A stretch of 57,573 bases of DNA from Bacillota bacterium (GTDB taxonomy: Bacteria; Bacillota_I; Bacilli_A; Erysipelotrichales; Erysipelotrichaceae), in assembly GCA_023388995.1 (NCBI GenBank), contig JAEWFD010000035.1, positions 1 to 57,573 of the forward strand, given 5' to 3'. A model generated the notes under the pieces. It was not told the DNA's origin, made no database searches, and was given only the letters and a program-made list of their open reading frames with translations. Made by a program: the position numbers and the translations under genes. How positions within the stretch are numbered: position 1 is the stretch's first letter; each line of letters starts with the position of its first letter. Positions 24,032-33,804 of the stretch are shown one piece after another.

Positions 24032-25906
24032 TTACTGCATTCTTCTTTGCAGCAATTCTTGCACATCATAGATGCCCGCATCAAGTTTGGCTCCAAACTC
24101 CTGCCACATAAACGATTCTAACTCGACGTTCGATTCCACGATGACCAAAAATTGATATGACTGCAGTTTGTCAATAAAAGCAGTATGATCTTTCACTGCA
24201 GAGGTTGCATCTACAAACGGAGTAAACAAGTAATACTTTCCAATATATTGCAGATAATAGTCCGATATTTGCCGGTCAGCATCAGACGCATAGAATAAAT
24301 ACTTCTTTGAACTTACTTGATCCCATCTCTCACCAGTCAGTGCCAGTACTTGACCCGGCAGAGATGTTTGATAGGATTCTTTCATACTATTCATGCCGTT
24401 AATTTCCGACAACAGAATAATTGATGTAAGGGCAATGCATGCTGTTGTTGCATACTCATAAATTGTTTTAGTAATAAGGCTCTTAAATGCCCGATAATCT
24501 CGTTTTGCTCCTTGCTGAATATAAAATGAACTTTCTACATCATGCACACAAGCAATCGCAAGCGCCCCAATCATGAACATAACCATACTGGATGCATAGC
24601 GCTCATAGCCAGCCAAGATCAAAGCCTCTGCTTCCGGCATAGTAAACAAGAACATTGCAAGAATCCCAATAAAATAAATAACGGCTGCGACATCAATCCA
24701 TATCAGCACTGTTAGCAGATGCCATCTTTTGCGAAACCCAAAGCGCGCGATGCTGTAGGAGAGAATCGCAAGCACATGATACAAAACAATTCCTAAAGTA
24801 GGCAAACTGCGGATGTTAAAAACGGCATCGCGATAATTGGTGATAATCGTTGTCACAACCTCGGGTGTTTTCTCGCCGAAAACAGATTCAAAATTTTCAA
24901 AACTCATCGTATGTTTGGTTAATTCTCCTGGAAATTCTGCTTTTGAGTGAGCACTCCAGATAAACATTGGTGCTAGCGAAAGGCCGCTGACAACGGCTGC
25001 TAAAAGTAAATTACCGGCTTTTCTTTTCCAAGTGCCATTATATACCGAAACGCACAAATACATCATGTACGCAAAGCAGATCGCAGCAAAGAAAACGCCG
25101 CTGTTCTTGATAGCAATTAAAAAAGCAAGTATTGGTAAACTTAACAAAATACCTTTTTTCGTATCTGCTCGATAAGCAAACAAGATCGCAATGCCCGCAA
25201 GTCCAAGGATAGGCATCAGAAAATCTACCAGCAGATTGTTGGTGCGAATTGCAATATTGAAATAGGTCATGGATGAACAAAGCAGCGCCATGATACTGAT
25301 AAGCAAGAAACGCTTTTTATCTTTGATGACACCAAACATCGCATAGAATCCGGCAAACAGCAAAGCCATTTGGGCTAACAGCATCACATCTTCTCTGCTG
25401 CCTGCAATACGGCAGACATAGTACAAGAAAGAAGAACTTCCTAAAGGATAGGTCTTAAAATCAATAATTTTTGCGGCAGCATCCGGAATACGATCATACG
25501 CAAGCATATACTTCACAACCAAGCCCCAATGAGAAAAGTTATCATAATGCATATAGCGGGTATTATACATTGAATAGCCTAAATACAGAAATACAATTAC
25601 AAAAAGTATATTCAAGATGCGCAGTGATTGCGCGCCAAATAAAAGACGCAGTTTCCCTTTGATAGCATAATAAATGAAAAGCAAGATGCCGACAGCGGTT
25701 ATCCCATATACAGCTTGCAGCAATAAGGAAGCAATACCGGCAAGATAAACCAAACATCCAATGCTGGAGAAAACGACGATCCAGCCAAACATCGGGGTAA
25801 CTTGGAGGCGATCTTTCAACAAAAGCAAATAGCCAAATATCACGATCAGCAGGATTCCGATTCTTCCGGCAAACATTAGCAATACCATATCATCACCATC
25901 TTTCAT
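24032..25906 (-). CDS. Polytopic membrane protein, GT-C glycosyltransferase-like
   Basis: A 624-residue protein with about a dozen hydrophobic segments and a soluble C-terminal part (about 530-624). Early in the chain is YMHYDNFSHWGLVVKYMLAY followed by TYPLGSSSFLYY, an acidic loop after the first helices as in GT-C transferases that use polyprenyl-linked sugars. A similar layout is seen in the 712-residue protein at 43942-46080. The ATG at 25906 overlaps the stop codon of the BcsA-like gene (ATGA), so it is the third gene of that operon. The family is inferred from architecture only; the donor is unknown. Confidence 0.6.
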   Translation of the reverse strand: MKDGDDMVLLMFAGRIGILLIVIFGYLLLLKDRLQVTPMFGWIVVFSSIGCLVYLAGIASLLLQAVYGITAVGILLFIYYAIKGKLRLLFGAQSLRILNILFVIVFLYLGYSMYNTRYMHYDNFSHWGLVVKYMLAYDRIPDAAAKIIDFKTYPLGSSSFLYYVCRIAGSREDVMLLAQMALLFAGFYAMFGVIKDKKRFLLISIMALLCSSMTYFNIAIRTNNLLVDFLMPILGLAGIAILFAYRADTKKGILLSLPILAFLIAIKNSGVFFAAICFAYMMYLCVSVYNGTWKRKAGNLLLAAVVSGLSLAPMFIWSAHSKAEFPGELTKHTMSFENFESVFGEKTPEVVTTIITNYRDAVFNIRSLPTLGIVLYHVLAILSYSIARFGFRKRWHLLTVLIWIDVAAVIYFIGILAMFLFTMPEAEALILAGYERYASSMVMFMIGALAIACVHDVESSFYIQQGAKRDYRAFKSLITKTIYEYATTACIALTSIILLSEINGMNSMKESYQTSLPGQVLALTGERWDQVSSKKYLFYASDADRQISDYYLQYIGKYYLFTPFVDATSAVKDHTAFIDKLQSYQFLVIVESNVELESFMWQEFGAKLDAGIYDVQELLQRRMQ

Positions 25907-28164
25907 TCTTCCCTTTGATACAACGTCAGCCACTCATCGACCAATTGTCCAAGTTCCTCTTTGTATACCAAATCTTTCCAGTTTGTTATTGCCAGTAATG
26001 TTCGTGACGCATTTTTAGCAGTTACCACTTCCAGCTCCAGCTGGATTCCGTATGCACAATGCAAGATGTATCTTGTTTGGTCATGCCTTTTGGGCCGCAA
26101 ATCACGGATCATCATATATCGGTAATTAAAATCCAAGATTGTACCCGTAGAGCCATCTGCCATTACAATCGGCATTTCTAATAGAATTCGTGGTAATTTA
26201 CGCTGTTCGAATCGTTGCTTCTCCATCCTTACAGACAAATTTTTAGATAATTCGTCGGCCGCAGTCACCCAATGATTCATCACTGTCGGCAAGGAGTGCA
26301 TCCGATCGTACACGATCTGAGCATATTGTCTCAAATTCTCCTCATCTATCTCTGTAATACGTACGCCATAGTACCAGTTTTGCTTTACTTGTTTGACATA
26401 AACCAAGATTCCTTTCAGCTTCGCATAGTAAAAGTCCGTTTGAATGCATAGCTGAAATGGGATCTCGTTAGGTACATAGTTTGGTTTGGACATTGTAAAT
26501 GCTAAGCCACTTTCTGAAATGTTTACAGTTTTTGTTTGATAAACATGATCCGCGGTAATAATCGTCAAATCTTCCTTAGCCTCAAAGCGCTCACTCTGCC
26601 GATAGATCTTGCGACCCCAGATAAAAATAATGGCGTATACCAAATTAATGACATTATACACCAGCCAGAAAATAATGATGCTGCTATAGATAAGAGCCAT
26701 TCCGTACTTCCCGCTCGTAAAGCGGACTAATGCCGCAATGGACAATGCTAATTGCAGGATATGCGGAAGTGCATAGTGAAAAGAGAATTCATTTCCTCGT
26801 TCTTCCTTGTTTTTTCTGGTTACTTTGAATTTACGCTGCTTGATGCCTAAATTTTCTAAAAGCACAGGGATGACCATGTAAGGCGCTAGAATAGTATCAA
26901 TAATCTGCGACCAACGTTGATTTCGAACATCGCTGGATAACAAGCGCATCGATATGCTATAAAACAAGTGTGACGGTCCCCAGAATAGCAAAAGGTCCCA
27001 GAAGCCGCAGACAGCAATTTGCAGGTCAAACAAAGCAAATACAATTGGTGCCATTGTAAAGATGATTCTTCTGCCAAAAGATCCCCAATAGGAATAGTTG
27101 ACCATGTAGCTGATTCTTGCTGCAACAGACAGATTTTGATTAAAAGGTACCCGGCAGTTTCTAATACTTTGAATCACGCCTCGAGCCCATCGCACTCTTT
27201 GGGAGAGCATACTTTTAAATGTGGTTGGACTTAAGCCGCTTGCCAGGACTTCTGTTGTGGCATAGGTTGTATAACCATGGCTTTGAATCAAAATACCTGT
27301 CTCAAAGTCCTCTGTGATGGTGTCTGTCGGAAATCCTCCGATATCCATCAGAGCAAGTCGGGCGATTACGGTATTAGAACCGGTATATGCCGGTGCATTG
27401 GAACTATTTCGGGAAACATTGATTTCTTTGGTGAAAAAATCTTGCTCATTGGGGATATTCTGTTCCGCATAGAGGTTGTACTGAAATAGATCAGGATTAT
27501 AGAAACTTTGCGGTGTTTGAATAAAGCCAATACGGAATGTTTCATCAATTTCTTCCGGCAAGCGATTTATCCATGAACCATCCTCTAACTGTTTTTTATA
27601 AGTCAGGAAAAAGTAAGGGATAGATTTCAGCAAAAACTTTCTTCTCGGAATCATATCAGCATCAAAAGTTACAACGAGCGGCGATTTTGTCATTGATAAG
27701 GCATGATTCAGATTTCCCGATTTCGCATGTTTATTTCCTGTAAGTGGAATATAACCAATCTCCAAGCTCTTTGCCAGTTCTGCTACTGCTGGTCGATTTC
27801 CATCATCACATAAATAGATATGTACCTTGCTTTTATCAGGATATTCCATAAAAGTACATGCATTGGCAGTTAGAAATAACAAATCCACAGGCTCGTTATG
27901 CGTTGCAATCAATACATCAACCTCCGGAAATTCATGCTCTTCAATCTCAGGCATTGCCAAATGAAATTTCTTATTCTTACGCCATATTAGCTCAAAAGTA
28001 CCAAGGGCTGCTATAATCTCGGCATATAACAGCATAACACCCATTACAAAGGCAAGGGGGCCATTATGAAACGGCAGCGTAAAAAACAATCGCCATAGTA
28101 AATAAATACTCATAAAAAAGATAGTAAGCATATGTATTGCTGGCAGAAATTTTTGATGTTTCAT
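25903..28164 (-). CDS. BcsA-like GT2 polysaccharide synthase with PilZ domains
   Basis: A 753-residue processive membrane glycosyltransferase. Membrane helices flank a GT2 domain with DDG (about 120), DAD (168-170), TED (284-286) and QRVRW (322-326), the complete D,D,D,QxxRW set of cellulose/beta-glucan synthases. After the last helix comes a PilZ domain: RQSER (522-526) and, 22 residues later, NISESG (548-553), the RxxxR and D/NxSxxG c-di-GMP motifs, with Asn in place of Asp. A second similar segment follows (RFEQR near 651, LDFNYRY near 678), likely a degenerate PilZ. The start 21 residues inside the open frame is preferred: the ATG at 28164 is 1 nt after the previous stop, with AGAGGAAG upstream. 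No BcsB, BcsZ or BcsC is present, so the polymer may not be cellulose. Confidence 0.85.
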   Translation of the reverse strand: MKHQKFLPAIHMLTIFFMSIYLLWRLFFTLPFHNGPLAFVMGVMLLYAEIIAALGTFELIWRKNKKFHLAMPEIEEHEFPEVDVLIATHNEPVDLLFLTANACTFMEYPDKSKVHIYLCDDGNRPAVAELAKSLEIGYIPLTGNKHAKSGNLNHALSMTKSPLVVTFDADMIPRRKFLLKSIPYFFLTYKKQLEDGSWINRLPEEIDETFRIGFIQTPQSFYNPDLFQYNLYAEQNIPNEQDFFTKEINVSRNSSNAPAYTGSNTVIARLALMDIGGFPTDTITEDFETGILIQSHGYTTYATTEVLASGLSPTTFKSMLSQRVRWARGVIQSIRNCRVPFNQNLSVAARISYMVNYSYWGSFGRRIIFTMAPIVFALFDLQIAVCGFWDLLLFWGPSHLFYSISMRLLSSDVRNQRWSQIIDTILAPYMVIPVLLENLGIKQRKFKVTRKNKEERGNEFSFHYALPHILQLALSIAALVRFTSGKYGMALIYSSIIIFWLVYNVINLVYAIIFIWGRKIYRQSERFEAKEDLTIITADHVYQTKTVNISESGLAFTMSKPNYVPNEIPFQLCIQTDFYYAKLKGILVYVKQVKQNWYYGVRITEIDEENLRQYAQIVYDRMHSLPTVMNHWVTAADELSKNLSVRMEKQRFEQRKLPRILLEMPIVMADGSTGTILDFNYRYMMIRDLRPKRHDQTRYILHCAYGIQLELEVVTAKNASRTLLAITNWKDLVYKEELGQLVDEWLTLYQREE

Positions 28165-28165
28165 A

Positions 28166-29260
28166 CTATGCTTCCTCTGTATGATTTGCAAATACCCAGC
28201 TGCGTTGCACTTGAAAGCTGACAACAAATAAAATAGTATCTACAACTACTTTCCAAAGTGTTTCGCCAATGAAAATAAATTGATTATACAGGATACTAAC
28301 CAATACTGCAGATAGCATCATTTGCAGAATAACCAGACTATAATATCGTCTAATAGATGCCTCCGTTCCATTCTTGAAAACAAGCTGACGGTTTGCATAA
28401 AAGTTAAAAGCAGAAGATATGAGTCTTGCCAGAATTGTGGCTAAGATGATATAGAATTGAATATTCACGTATTTTAGAAATGAAGAAAATAAATAAAAGC
28501 AGCCAACATCAATAACAAATGATGTTCCTGAAGCAAGAATATATTTCCCGAAAATAGAATAGATACGGATGGAATCTGTAATCGGATTAAAATGCGAAGA
28601 ACGATTCTCTTCCAAATAAATTGTTTGAATAGGGACTTCTTTTATTTTTATTTGATGTTCTTTGCAAGCTAATATCATGTTCATTTCATACTCAAAACGC
28701 TCACCAGGTACCGTCATCATCAGATTTAGGTAATGCAAAGGAATCGCTCGCAATCCAGTTTGCGTATCACTGAGCGTTATTCCCGTCAGCAACTGCAGCA
28801 AAGCTCTAGTTAGTTTATTTCCAAAGCGGCTTTTGAGCGGCACATGGGTTTGATCAAATTGACGGCAGCCAAAAATCAGCTCATTGGAATGCTCCCGCAA
28901 TTCCTGCATGCAATGTTTGATATCTGCAAGTGCATGCTGTCCGTCAGCATCTGTTGTAATAACTCCTATGTATGATTGTTCAAGGCATAAAAGGTGATTA
29001 AAGGCTGTTTTTAATGCTCTCCCTTTTCCCAAATTCACAGCATGAGTAAGAACATGGCAATGAAGTTGATCTTGCAAAAACGCAAATTCAGCAGAATATT
29101 CTTCGCGGCTGCCATCATCAACAATCAAAATAAGGTGCTGATCACCAAAGTATTCGCGAAGATTAGTAACTAATGTAATCAGCTTTTGATCTGGATGCAA
29201 AGAAGGTATGATAATTGGGATTTGATTTTCGGCACGATAGTGGGATTTTGTTTGCATCAT
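28166..29260 (-). CDS. GT2 glycosyltransferase fused to GtrA-like membrane domain
   Basis: A 364-residue fusion. Residues 1-225 form a DPM1-like GT2 domain (PIIIPSLHPDQKLITLV, ILIVDDGS, ITTDADGQHAL), which would load a sugar onto polyprenyl phosphate. Residues about 235-360 form four hydrophobic helices of the GtrA type (ILASGTSFVIDVGCFYLFSS; AFNFYANRQLVFK), thought to flip or present the lipid-linked sugar. First gene of the three-gene operon with the BcsA-like synthase and the GT-C-like protein. The logic GT2-GtrA then GT-C is that of side-chain decoration of a polymer. Confidence 0.88.
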   Translation of the reverse strand: MMQTKSHYRAENQIPIIIPSLHPDQKLITLVTNLREYFGDQHLILIVDDGSREEYSAEFAFLQDQLHCHVLTHAVNLGKGRALKTAFNHLLCLEQSYIGVITTDADGQHALADIKHCMQELREHSNELIFGCRQFDQTHVPLKSRFGNKLTRALLQLLTGITLSDTQTGLRAIPLHYLNLMMTVPGERFEYEMNMILACKEHQIKIKEVPIQTIYLEENRSSHFNPITDSIRIYSIFGKYILASGTSFVIDVGCFYLFSSFLKYVNIQFYIILATILARLISSAFNFYANRQLVFKNGTEASIRRYYSLVILQMMLSAVLVSILYNQFIFIGETLWKVVVDTILFVVSFQVQRSWVFANHTEEA

Positions 29261-29521
29261 ATATACTCCTATTTTACACTTAGCATGCTCTACGGAGTAA
29301 ATTTATAATAAGAATTTATTGTGTATTTTCAAAACGATATACTCATAATTAAGATTAAGTTCACTTTTCCAATTTATATCAGTATATAAAGTTTTTCATC
29401 TAGCGTTTTTAATTCTGCTCAAAACAATGTAATCGAGTGAGTTTATTGTTTGAAAACTCATTTTATGATAGACTAAATGATATTAAGCAATGTAATTTAT
29501 GCTGAACGGGAGATGATAGTA

Positions 29522-30550
29522 ATGCAACCATTGGTATCCGTCGTGATGTCTGTATATAATGCCGAAGCATTTTTACACGATGCAATTTGCAGTATTTTGA
29601 ATCAAAGTTTTCAAGACTTTGAATTTATCATTATTGATGATTGTTCTACTGACAATTCCCGCTCTATTATCCAATCTTTTTCAGATTCTCGTATCATCTG
29701 CATTGAAAATGAAGTCAACATAAAACTTCCGGCCTCATTAAACAAAGGCATTTCTATTGCAAAAGGTAATTACATAGTACGTATGGATGCGGATGATATT
29801 AGCTTCCCAAAGCGCATCGAAAAGCAAGTTGCTTTTATGCAATCACATCCGCACGTGGCTATTGCTTTCTGTGATATGTTATATGTGAAGGATCAAATGA
29901 TCCAGCCAAAGCTGAATACAAATGATCTTTCGCCAGACGGTATCAAAACTACATTGCTGTTTTATAATGTAGTAAATCATAATTGCGTTATTATGCGTAA
30001 AGAGCTTTTTGAAACATTTCAGTATAATCCTATATTCACTGTTACCGAGGATTTGGCTCTTTGGATTGAAATTTCAACAGTTTATCAGATACATTATATG
30101 AAGGAAAATCTGATGCTATATCTTATTTTTGATACCCCGCAAAGTGCTGAAAAACTTGCACTGCAACAAAAACAAGAACAGTTAATCAAACAACCTCTGA
30201 TTGCAAAACTTACCGAAGAGAATAATCAAACATTTCAAGAATTACATGCAATCATCTCACAAAAGAATAAGTATGTAGCAGCAAATGATCTGATTCATTA
30301 TATGCGTTATATAAACACAAGTAATGCTAGGTCTAGACTATACAAAAGCAGTATTTTGAAAGAGGTCTTGATTCGCATCGGACTTGTTATCAGTATTAAT
30401 CATCAATATAGCATACTTGAATTAGGATCAGTATTATTTACATTTGGTCTCTTGCCTCTGATACGTTTTGGAGTAAAGGCACTTATCTTCGGAATCAGAG
30501 ATTTTATACAAATGCAACTAGATATCAAGAAAGGTATGAGTCTATTATGA
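29522..30550 (+). CDS. GT2 family glycosyltransferase
   Basis: A 342-residue GT-A fold transferase. The N-terminus MQPLVSVVMSVYNAEAFLHD, IIIDDCSTDNS near 35-45 and RMDADD near 90 mark the nucleotide-sugar and metal site; TEDLALW near 178 supplies the acidic catalytic region. A hydrophobic segment near 290-320 may attach it to the membrane. The open frame extends 45 nt upstream, but the ATG at 29522 has GGGAGAT before it and gives the family start. It overlaps the next GT2 gene by 4 nt (ATGA). The two share a layout and are probably an old duplication. Confidence 0.9.
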   Translation: MQPLVSVVMSVYNAEAFLHDAICSILNQSFQDFEFIIIDDCSTDNSRSIIQSFSDSRIICIENEVNIKLPASLNKGISIAKGNYIVRMDADDISFPKRIEKQVAFMQSHPHVAIAFCDMLYVKDQMIQPKLNTNDLSPDGIKTTLLFYNVVNHNCVIMRKELFETFQYNPIFTVTEDLALWIEISTVYQIHYMKENLMLYLIFDTPQSAEKLALQQKQEQLIKQPLIAKLTEENNQTFQELHAIISQKNKYVAANDLIHYMRYINTSNARSRLYKSSILKEVLIRIGLVISINHQYSILELGSVLFTFGLLPLIRFGVKALIFGIRDFIQMQLDIKKGMSLL

Positions 30551-31611
30551 GAAGCCCGGTACTGTCTATTATTATGAGTGTTTATAACGGAGCAGCATAT
30601 TTAAATGAAGCAATGGACAGTATTATCAATCAAACTTATCAGAATTGGGAACTGATTGTTATTGATGATGCATCTACTGATATGTCCTATCATATATTAA
30701 CCAGTTATCAGGATTCGCGAATCATACTTTTACGAAATACAGAAAATCTAAAACTTGCAGCCTCACTGAATAAAGGGTTAGGCATTGCGAAAGGAGAATA
30801 TATTGTAAGAATGGATGCTGATGATGTCTGTCGATTAGATCGCTTAGAGCGGCAATTAGAATTCATGCATGAAAACCCTGATATTGATATCTCTTGGGGA
30901 AAATGTTACCGTTACCAAAATAATGAAATCATGCGATTGCCGCAACTAGTATCACCAAATTATAACGACATTCAAGCAACATTTTTATTTCAATCACCAA
31001 TTATGCATAATTGTATTATTGCGAAAAGACAGTTTTATGAAACATTTCAATACAATCCAGAATATACTGTTTCCGAAGATTGGAATTTATGGTATCGTTC
31101 CAGCAGAGTATTCAAGTTTGCATGTCAAAATGAGTATTTAATGCTGTATAGAACCCACGATCAGCAAACAACAAATACAAAAAATCCAATAAATGATCTT
31201 TTAGCTCAGCAATATACTGCGAACTTTTCTGAATATGCAGCACAAGCAGGAATGGCAGTAAGTGCAAAGCAGATTGCCTTCCATGTTTCTCTCATTGTTA
31301 ATTCAAACATCGTTATAGCGTCACAACTTCAACTATGGTTTCACCATTTGATTACTGAAAATAAGAACTATCAATATTATAAAAATCGATCATTGTTATT
31401 TGCTTGCTTTGATAAAACATCTGCTTTATATAGAGAGCATCGGTTAAGCAAATTTGCATATCTAGAAACACTTGTTAAATTAAATCTGTTTTATCTTCCA
31501 TTCTATATCTTTCACAAATCCATATTATTAATGAATGATCAATCTGCACATAAAAGAGGTATTTCTTCATTTCAAACTATTAAGGTTCCCAAAAAATTTG
31601 CTTCTTCATAA
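30547..31611 (+). CDS. GT2 family glycosyltransferase
   Basis: A 354-residue transferase closely similar in plan to the preceding gene: LSIIMSVYNGAAYLNEAMDS, VIDDASTDMSY, NLKLAASLNKGL, RMDADDVCRLDR, and SEDWNLWYR. The shared NEVNIKLPASLNKG / TENLKLAASLNKG stretch shows the duplication. Its 3' end overlaps the convergent acyltransferase gene by 32 nt, so no room exists for a terminator between them. Confidence 0.9.
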   Translation: MRSPVLSIIMSVYNGAAYLNEAMDSIINQTYQNWELIVIDDASTDMSYHILTSYQDSRIILLRNTENLKLAASLNKGLGIAKGEYIVRMDADDVCRLDRLERQLEFMHENPDIDISWGKCYRYQNNEIMRLPQLVSPNYNDIQATFLFQSPIMHNCIIAKRQFYETFQYNPEYTVSEDWNLWYRSSRVFKFACQNEYLMLYRTHDQQTTNTKNPINDLLAQQYTANFSEYAAQAGMAVSAKQIAFHVSLIVNSNIVIASQLQLWFHHLITENKNYQYYKNRSLLFACFDKTSALYREHRLSKFAYLETLVKLNLFYLPFYIFHKSILLMNDQSAHKRGISSFQTIKVPKKFASS

Positions 31612-32227
31612 CTTCATTTACATTTCCTAAAATACAATTGCTTTCCGTAAATGCTTTACTGATTATACTTTTAGCCGCTATGATCGTCTCTCTAGGTAAA
31701 ACTGTTCCTTTTAACAATAAGGACCCCATTCCGATCCAAGTCTTATCACCTATAACAATGGCCTTAGGATTATTAATAACATGTTTAAATTCATCCAAAA
31801 TCGAATGTTGGTCACTATCCATGATAGTGACATCCCAAGAAATAATAGATTGCTTTCCAATTGATATGCTATGTTCGCACACCAGACGTGAATTTCCTGT
31901 AATATAAACTTCACTTCCAAATGTTAAATGGCCATTTTCCAGAACAGATATTTTGGTACCGTTCCCAATAAAGCATTTGTCATCAAACGTAATTTTTCCT
32001 TCATTTGCCCAAATTCCCTTGCCATCCAAATGAATACAGTCATTCCTTCCTAAAAACACCTTGCCTTTCCGCTTATTTCCTAATATCACTTTCCCCTTCA
32101 TTCGTTTCAAACGAAAATTGCGGCTTACAATGACCGGCAGATGTATACCATACCAGCCCAAATAATGAAAGTTAAAATATAGTGTTTTTAGCCAATTTGT
32201 TTGAAAAAGAATTCGTAGATTATGCAA
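31580..32227 (-). CDS. Left-handed beta-helix (hexapeptide) acyltransferase
   Basis: A 215-residue protein with the hexapeptide-repeat pattern of O-acetyltransferases acting on glycans: KVILGNKRKGKVFLGRNDCI, GKITFDDKCFIGNGTKISVLENG, and the maltose-acetyltransferase-like end WIGMGSLLLKGTVLPRETIIAAKSIISKAF. Histidine in ISWDVTIMDSDQHSI is a candidate for catalysis. A GTG at 32236 lacks a ribosome site in front; the TTG at 32227 has GAGGAG 7 nt upstream and is chosen. It is the only minus-strand gene within this plus-strand part. Confidence 0.85.
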   Translation of the reverse strand: MHNLRILFQTNWLKTLYFNFHYLGWYGIHLPVIVSRNFRLKRMKGKVILGNKRKGKVFLGRNDCIHLDGKGIWANEGKITFDDKCFIGNGTKISVLENGHLTFGSEVYITGNSRLVCEHSISIGKQSIISWDVTIMDSDQHSILDEFKHVINNPKAIVIGDKTWIGMGSLLLKGTVLPRETIIAAKSIISKAFTESNCILGNVNEVMKKQIFWEP

Positions 32228-32292
32228 AGTAATCACTCCTCACTTTAAAATATTTTATCCAAATCTGATTTATCAGTCAAGAAAGGAATCAT

Positions 32293-33804
32293 ATGCGAAA
32301 AAATATAGACTTTCGACTACAATTAAATATTACTTTTGCCATATTGGGCCAAATAACTTCGCTGATAATCAATTTAATCTCAAAAAATGCGATTCGTAGC
32401 TATCTAGGCATCGATTATCTAGGATTACAAAGTATTTTTGGAAATTTTGCAGATATCTTTACGTTTGGGTTTTCTGGTATTGGTACGGCTATGTTATTTC
32501 ATCTATATAAATCTATATCCAGCAATGACACCATACAATCAGCAAGGATATATACATACTTCAATCAACTATGCAAATACATTACTTATATAGTGGTAGC
32601 TGTCGGTATTAGTTCTGCTGTTATTATTCATCTATTCATTAATGCTGATATTTTGCTTTCACAAATTATTCTAAGCTATTCTTTATATTTATTAGGCATT
32701 GTAATCTATAATCGCTATATTTATAAGCACTTTTTCATTGTAGCATCACAATATCGCTACCTCGTTACCATCATTGTAACTAGTTGTGACACAGCTGCTT
32801 TGCTTGTTGAGCTATATTGTTTAGCTGTATTAAAGAATTATCCATTATTTCTTTTTACTATTGTGATCAAGAATATAGCCATTAACATTTTCTTGCAATT
32901 ATGTTTAAAGCATAAGTTTACATTTTTATTTCAAGATCACGGTGCATTGCCGCAAACAAAACAAAAAGAAATCGTAAAAAATGTCTTAGATCTGTTTGTA
33001 TACAGAATCGGAAGCGTATTGGTAAATAGCACTGACAGTACGATTACTTCGGCACTTATCAGTACTGCGATGGCTGGCTATTACTCCAACTATCAATTTA
33101 TTATTATGGGCGTATCTGGCTTAACAGGGAGCTTTTTTGAAGCTATTATCGCGAAAATAGGTCATATTATCAGTACAACAAATAAAAATGAGCAATTTTC
33201 TAGTTTTTTAATTACCTCAGCTGCAAATATTGTGATCACTGGAATTACTTGCACTTGCCTGTATTTGCTTACACATGACTTCTTGACTTTATGGATGGGT
33301 GCAGATGCAGTACTGGCTCATTCAATTACGATAATTGTTACTGTAAACTACTATTTAGATACGGTTCACCGAGCATTGGCATCTTATCGCAATGCTACCG
33401 GGTTATTCTCGAAAATCAATAAAATGATTTTTATGAAAGGGATTATCAATATTTTGCTATCAATTGCAATGGGATATTCTTTTGGCTTATTAGGAATTTT
33501 GATTGCTACCGCTATCTCCGATATCATTACCATGCAATGGTATGAGCCATATCTGATGTATCAGTATTTCAAGAAACCAGTAACATTTGAATTTATATAT
33601 CAAGTTCTTTCATTACTGATAACAACTGGCTGTATTACTGTTACCAAACTGCTTGTTTCCTCATTAATAGGCTCTACATGGTTTCTTTTACTTATCAAAG
33701 CAATAGCTTGCGGTTTTATTTCTTTACTATTTTATGTTATTATTTTCTTACTTAGTAAACCTTTTTATCAGAAATTAAAGGAGTTGATATTACATGCATC
33801 ATAA
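32293..33804 (+). CDS. Wzx-like polysaccharide flippase (MOP superfamily)
   Basis: A 503-residue protein with about twelve to fourteen hydrophobic helices. The N-terminus (LQLNITFAILGQITSLIINLISKNAIRSYLGIDYLGLQSIFGN) resembles flippases of Firmicute capsule and EPS clusters; KEIVKNVLDLFVYRIGSVLVNSTDSTITSALISTAMAGYYSNYQFI is the conserved middle part. It would turn lipid-linked repeat units to the outer leaflet. AAAGGA lies before the ATG at 32293. Overlaps the next gene by 11 nt. Confidence 0.9.
   Translation: MRKNIDFRLQLNITFAILGQITSLIINLISKNAIRSYLGIDYLGLQSIFGNFADIFTFGFSGIGTAMLFHLYKSISSNDTIQSARIYTYFNQLCKYITYIVVAVGISSAVIIHLFINADILLSQIILSYSLYLLGIVIYNRYIYKHFFIVASQYRYLVTIIVTSCDTAALLVELYCLAVLKNYPLFLFTIVIKNIAINIFLQLCLKHKFTFLFQDHGALPQTKQKEIVKNVLDLFVYRIGSVLVNSTDSTITSALISTAMAGYYSNYQFIIMGVSGLTGSFFEAIIAKIGHIISTTNKNEQFSSFLITSAANIVITGITCTCLYLLTHDFLTLWMGADAVLAHSITIIVTVNYYLDTVHRALASYRNATGLFSKINKMIFMKGIINILLSIAMGYSFGLLGILIATAISDIITMQWYEPYLMYQYFKKPVTFEFIYQVLSLLITTGCITVTKLLVSSLIGSTWFLLLIKAIACGFISLLFYVIIFLLSKPFYQKLKELILHAS

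Noticed and set aside
23951..24065. Short lysine-rich frame after the GT-C-like gene (ending VRKIFRKKR)
   Set aside because: It reads like protein but has no start codon or ribosome site, and is in a different frame from the gene before it. A frameshifted C-terminus of that gene is possible but unsupported.
25903..28164. Call as a cellulose synthase operon
   Set aside because: Only the synthase-like subunit is present; BcsB, BcsZ and others are missing, so the polymer cannot be named.
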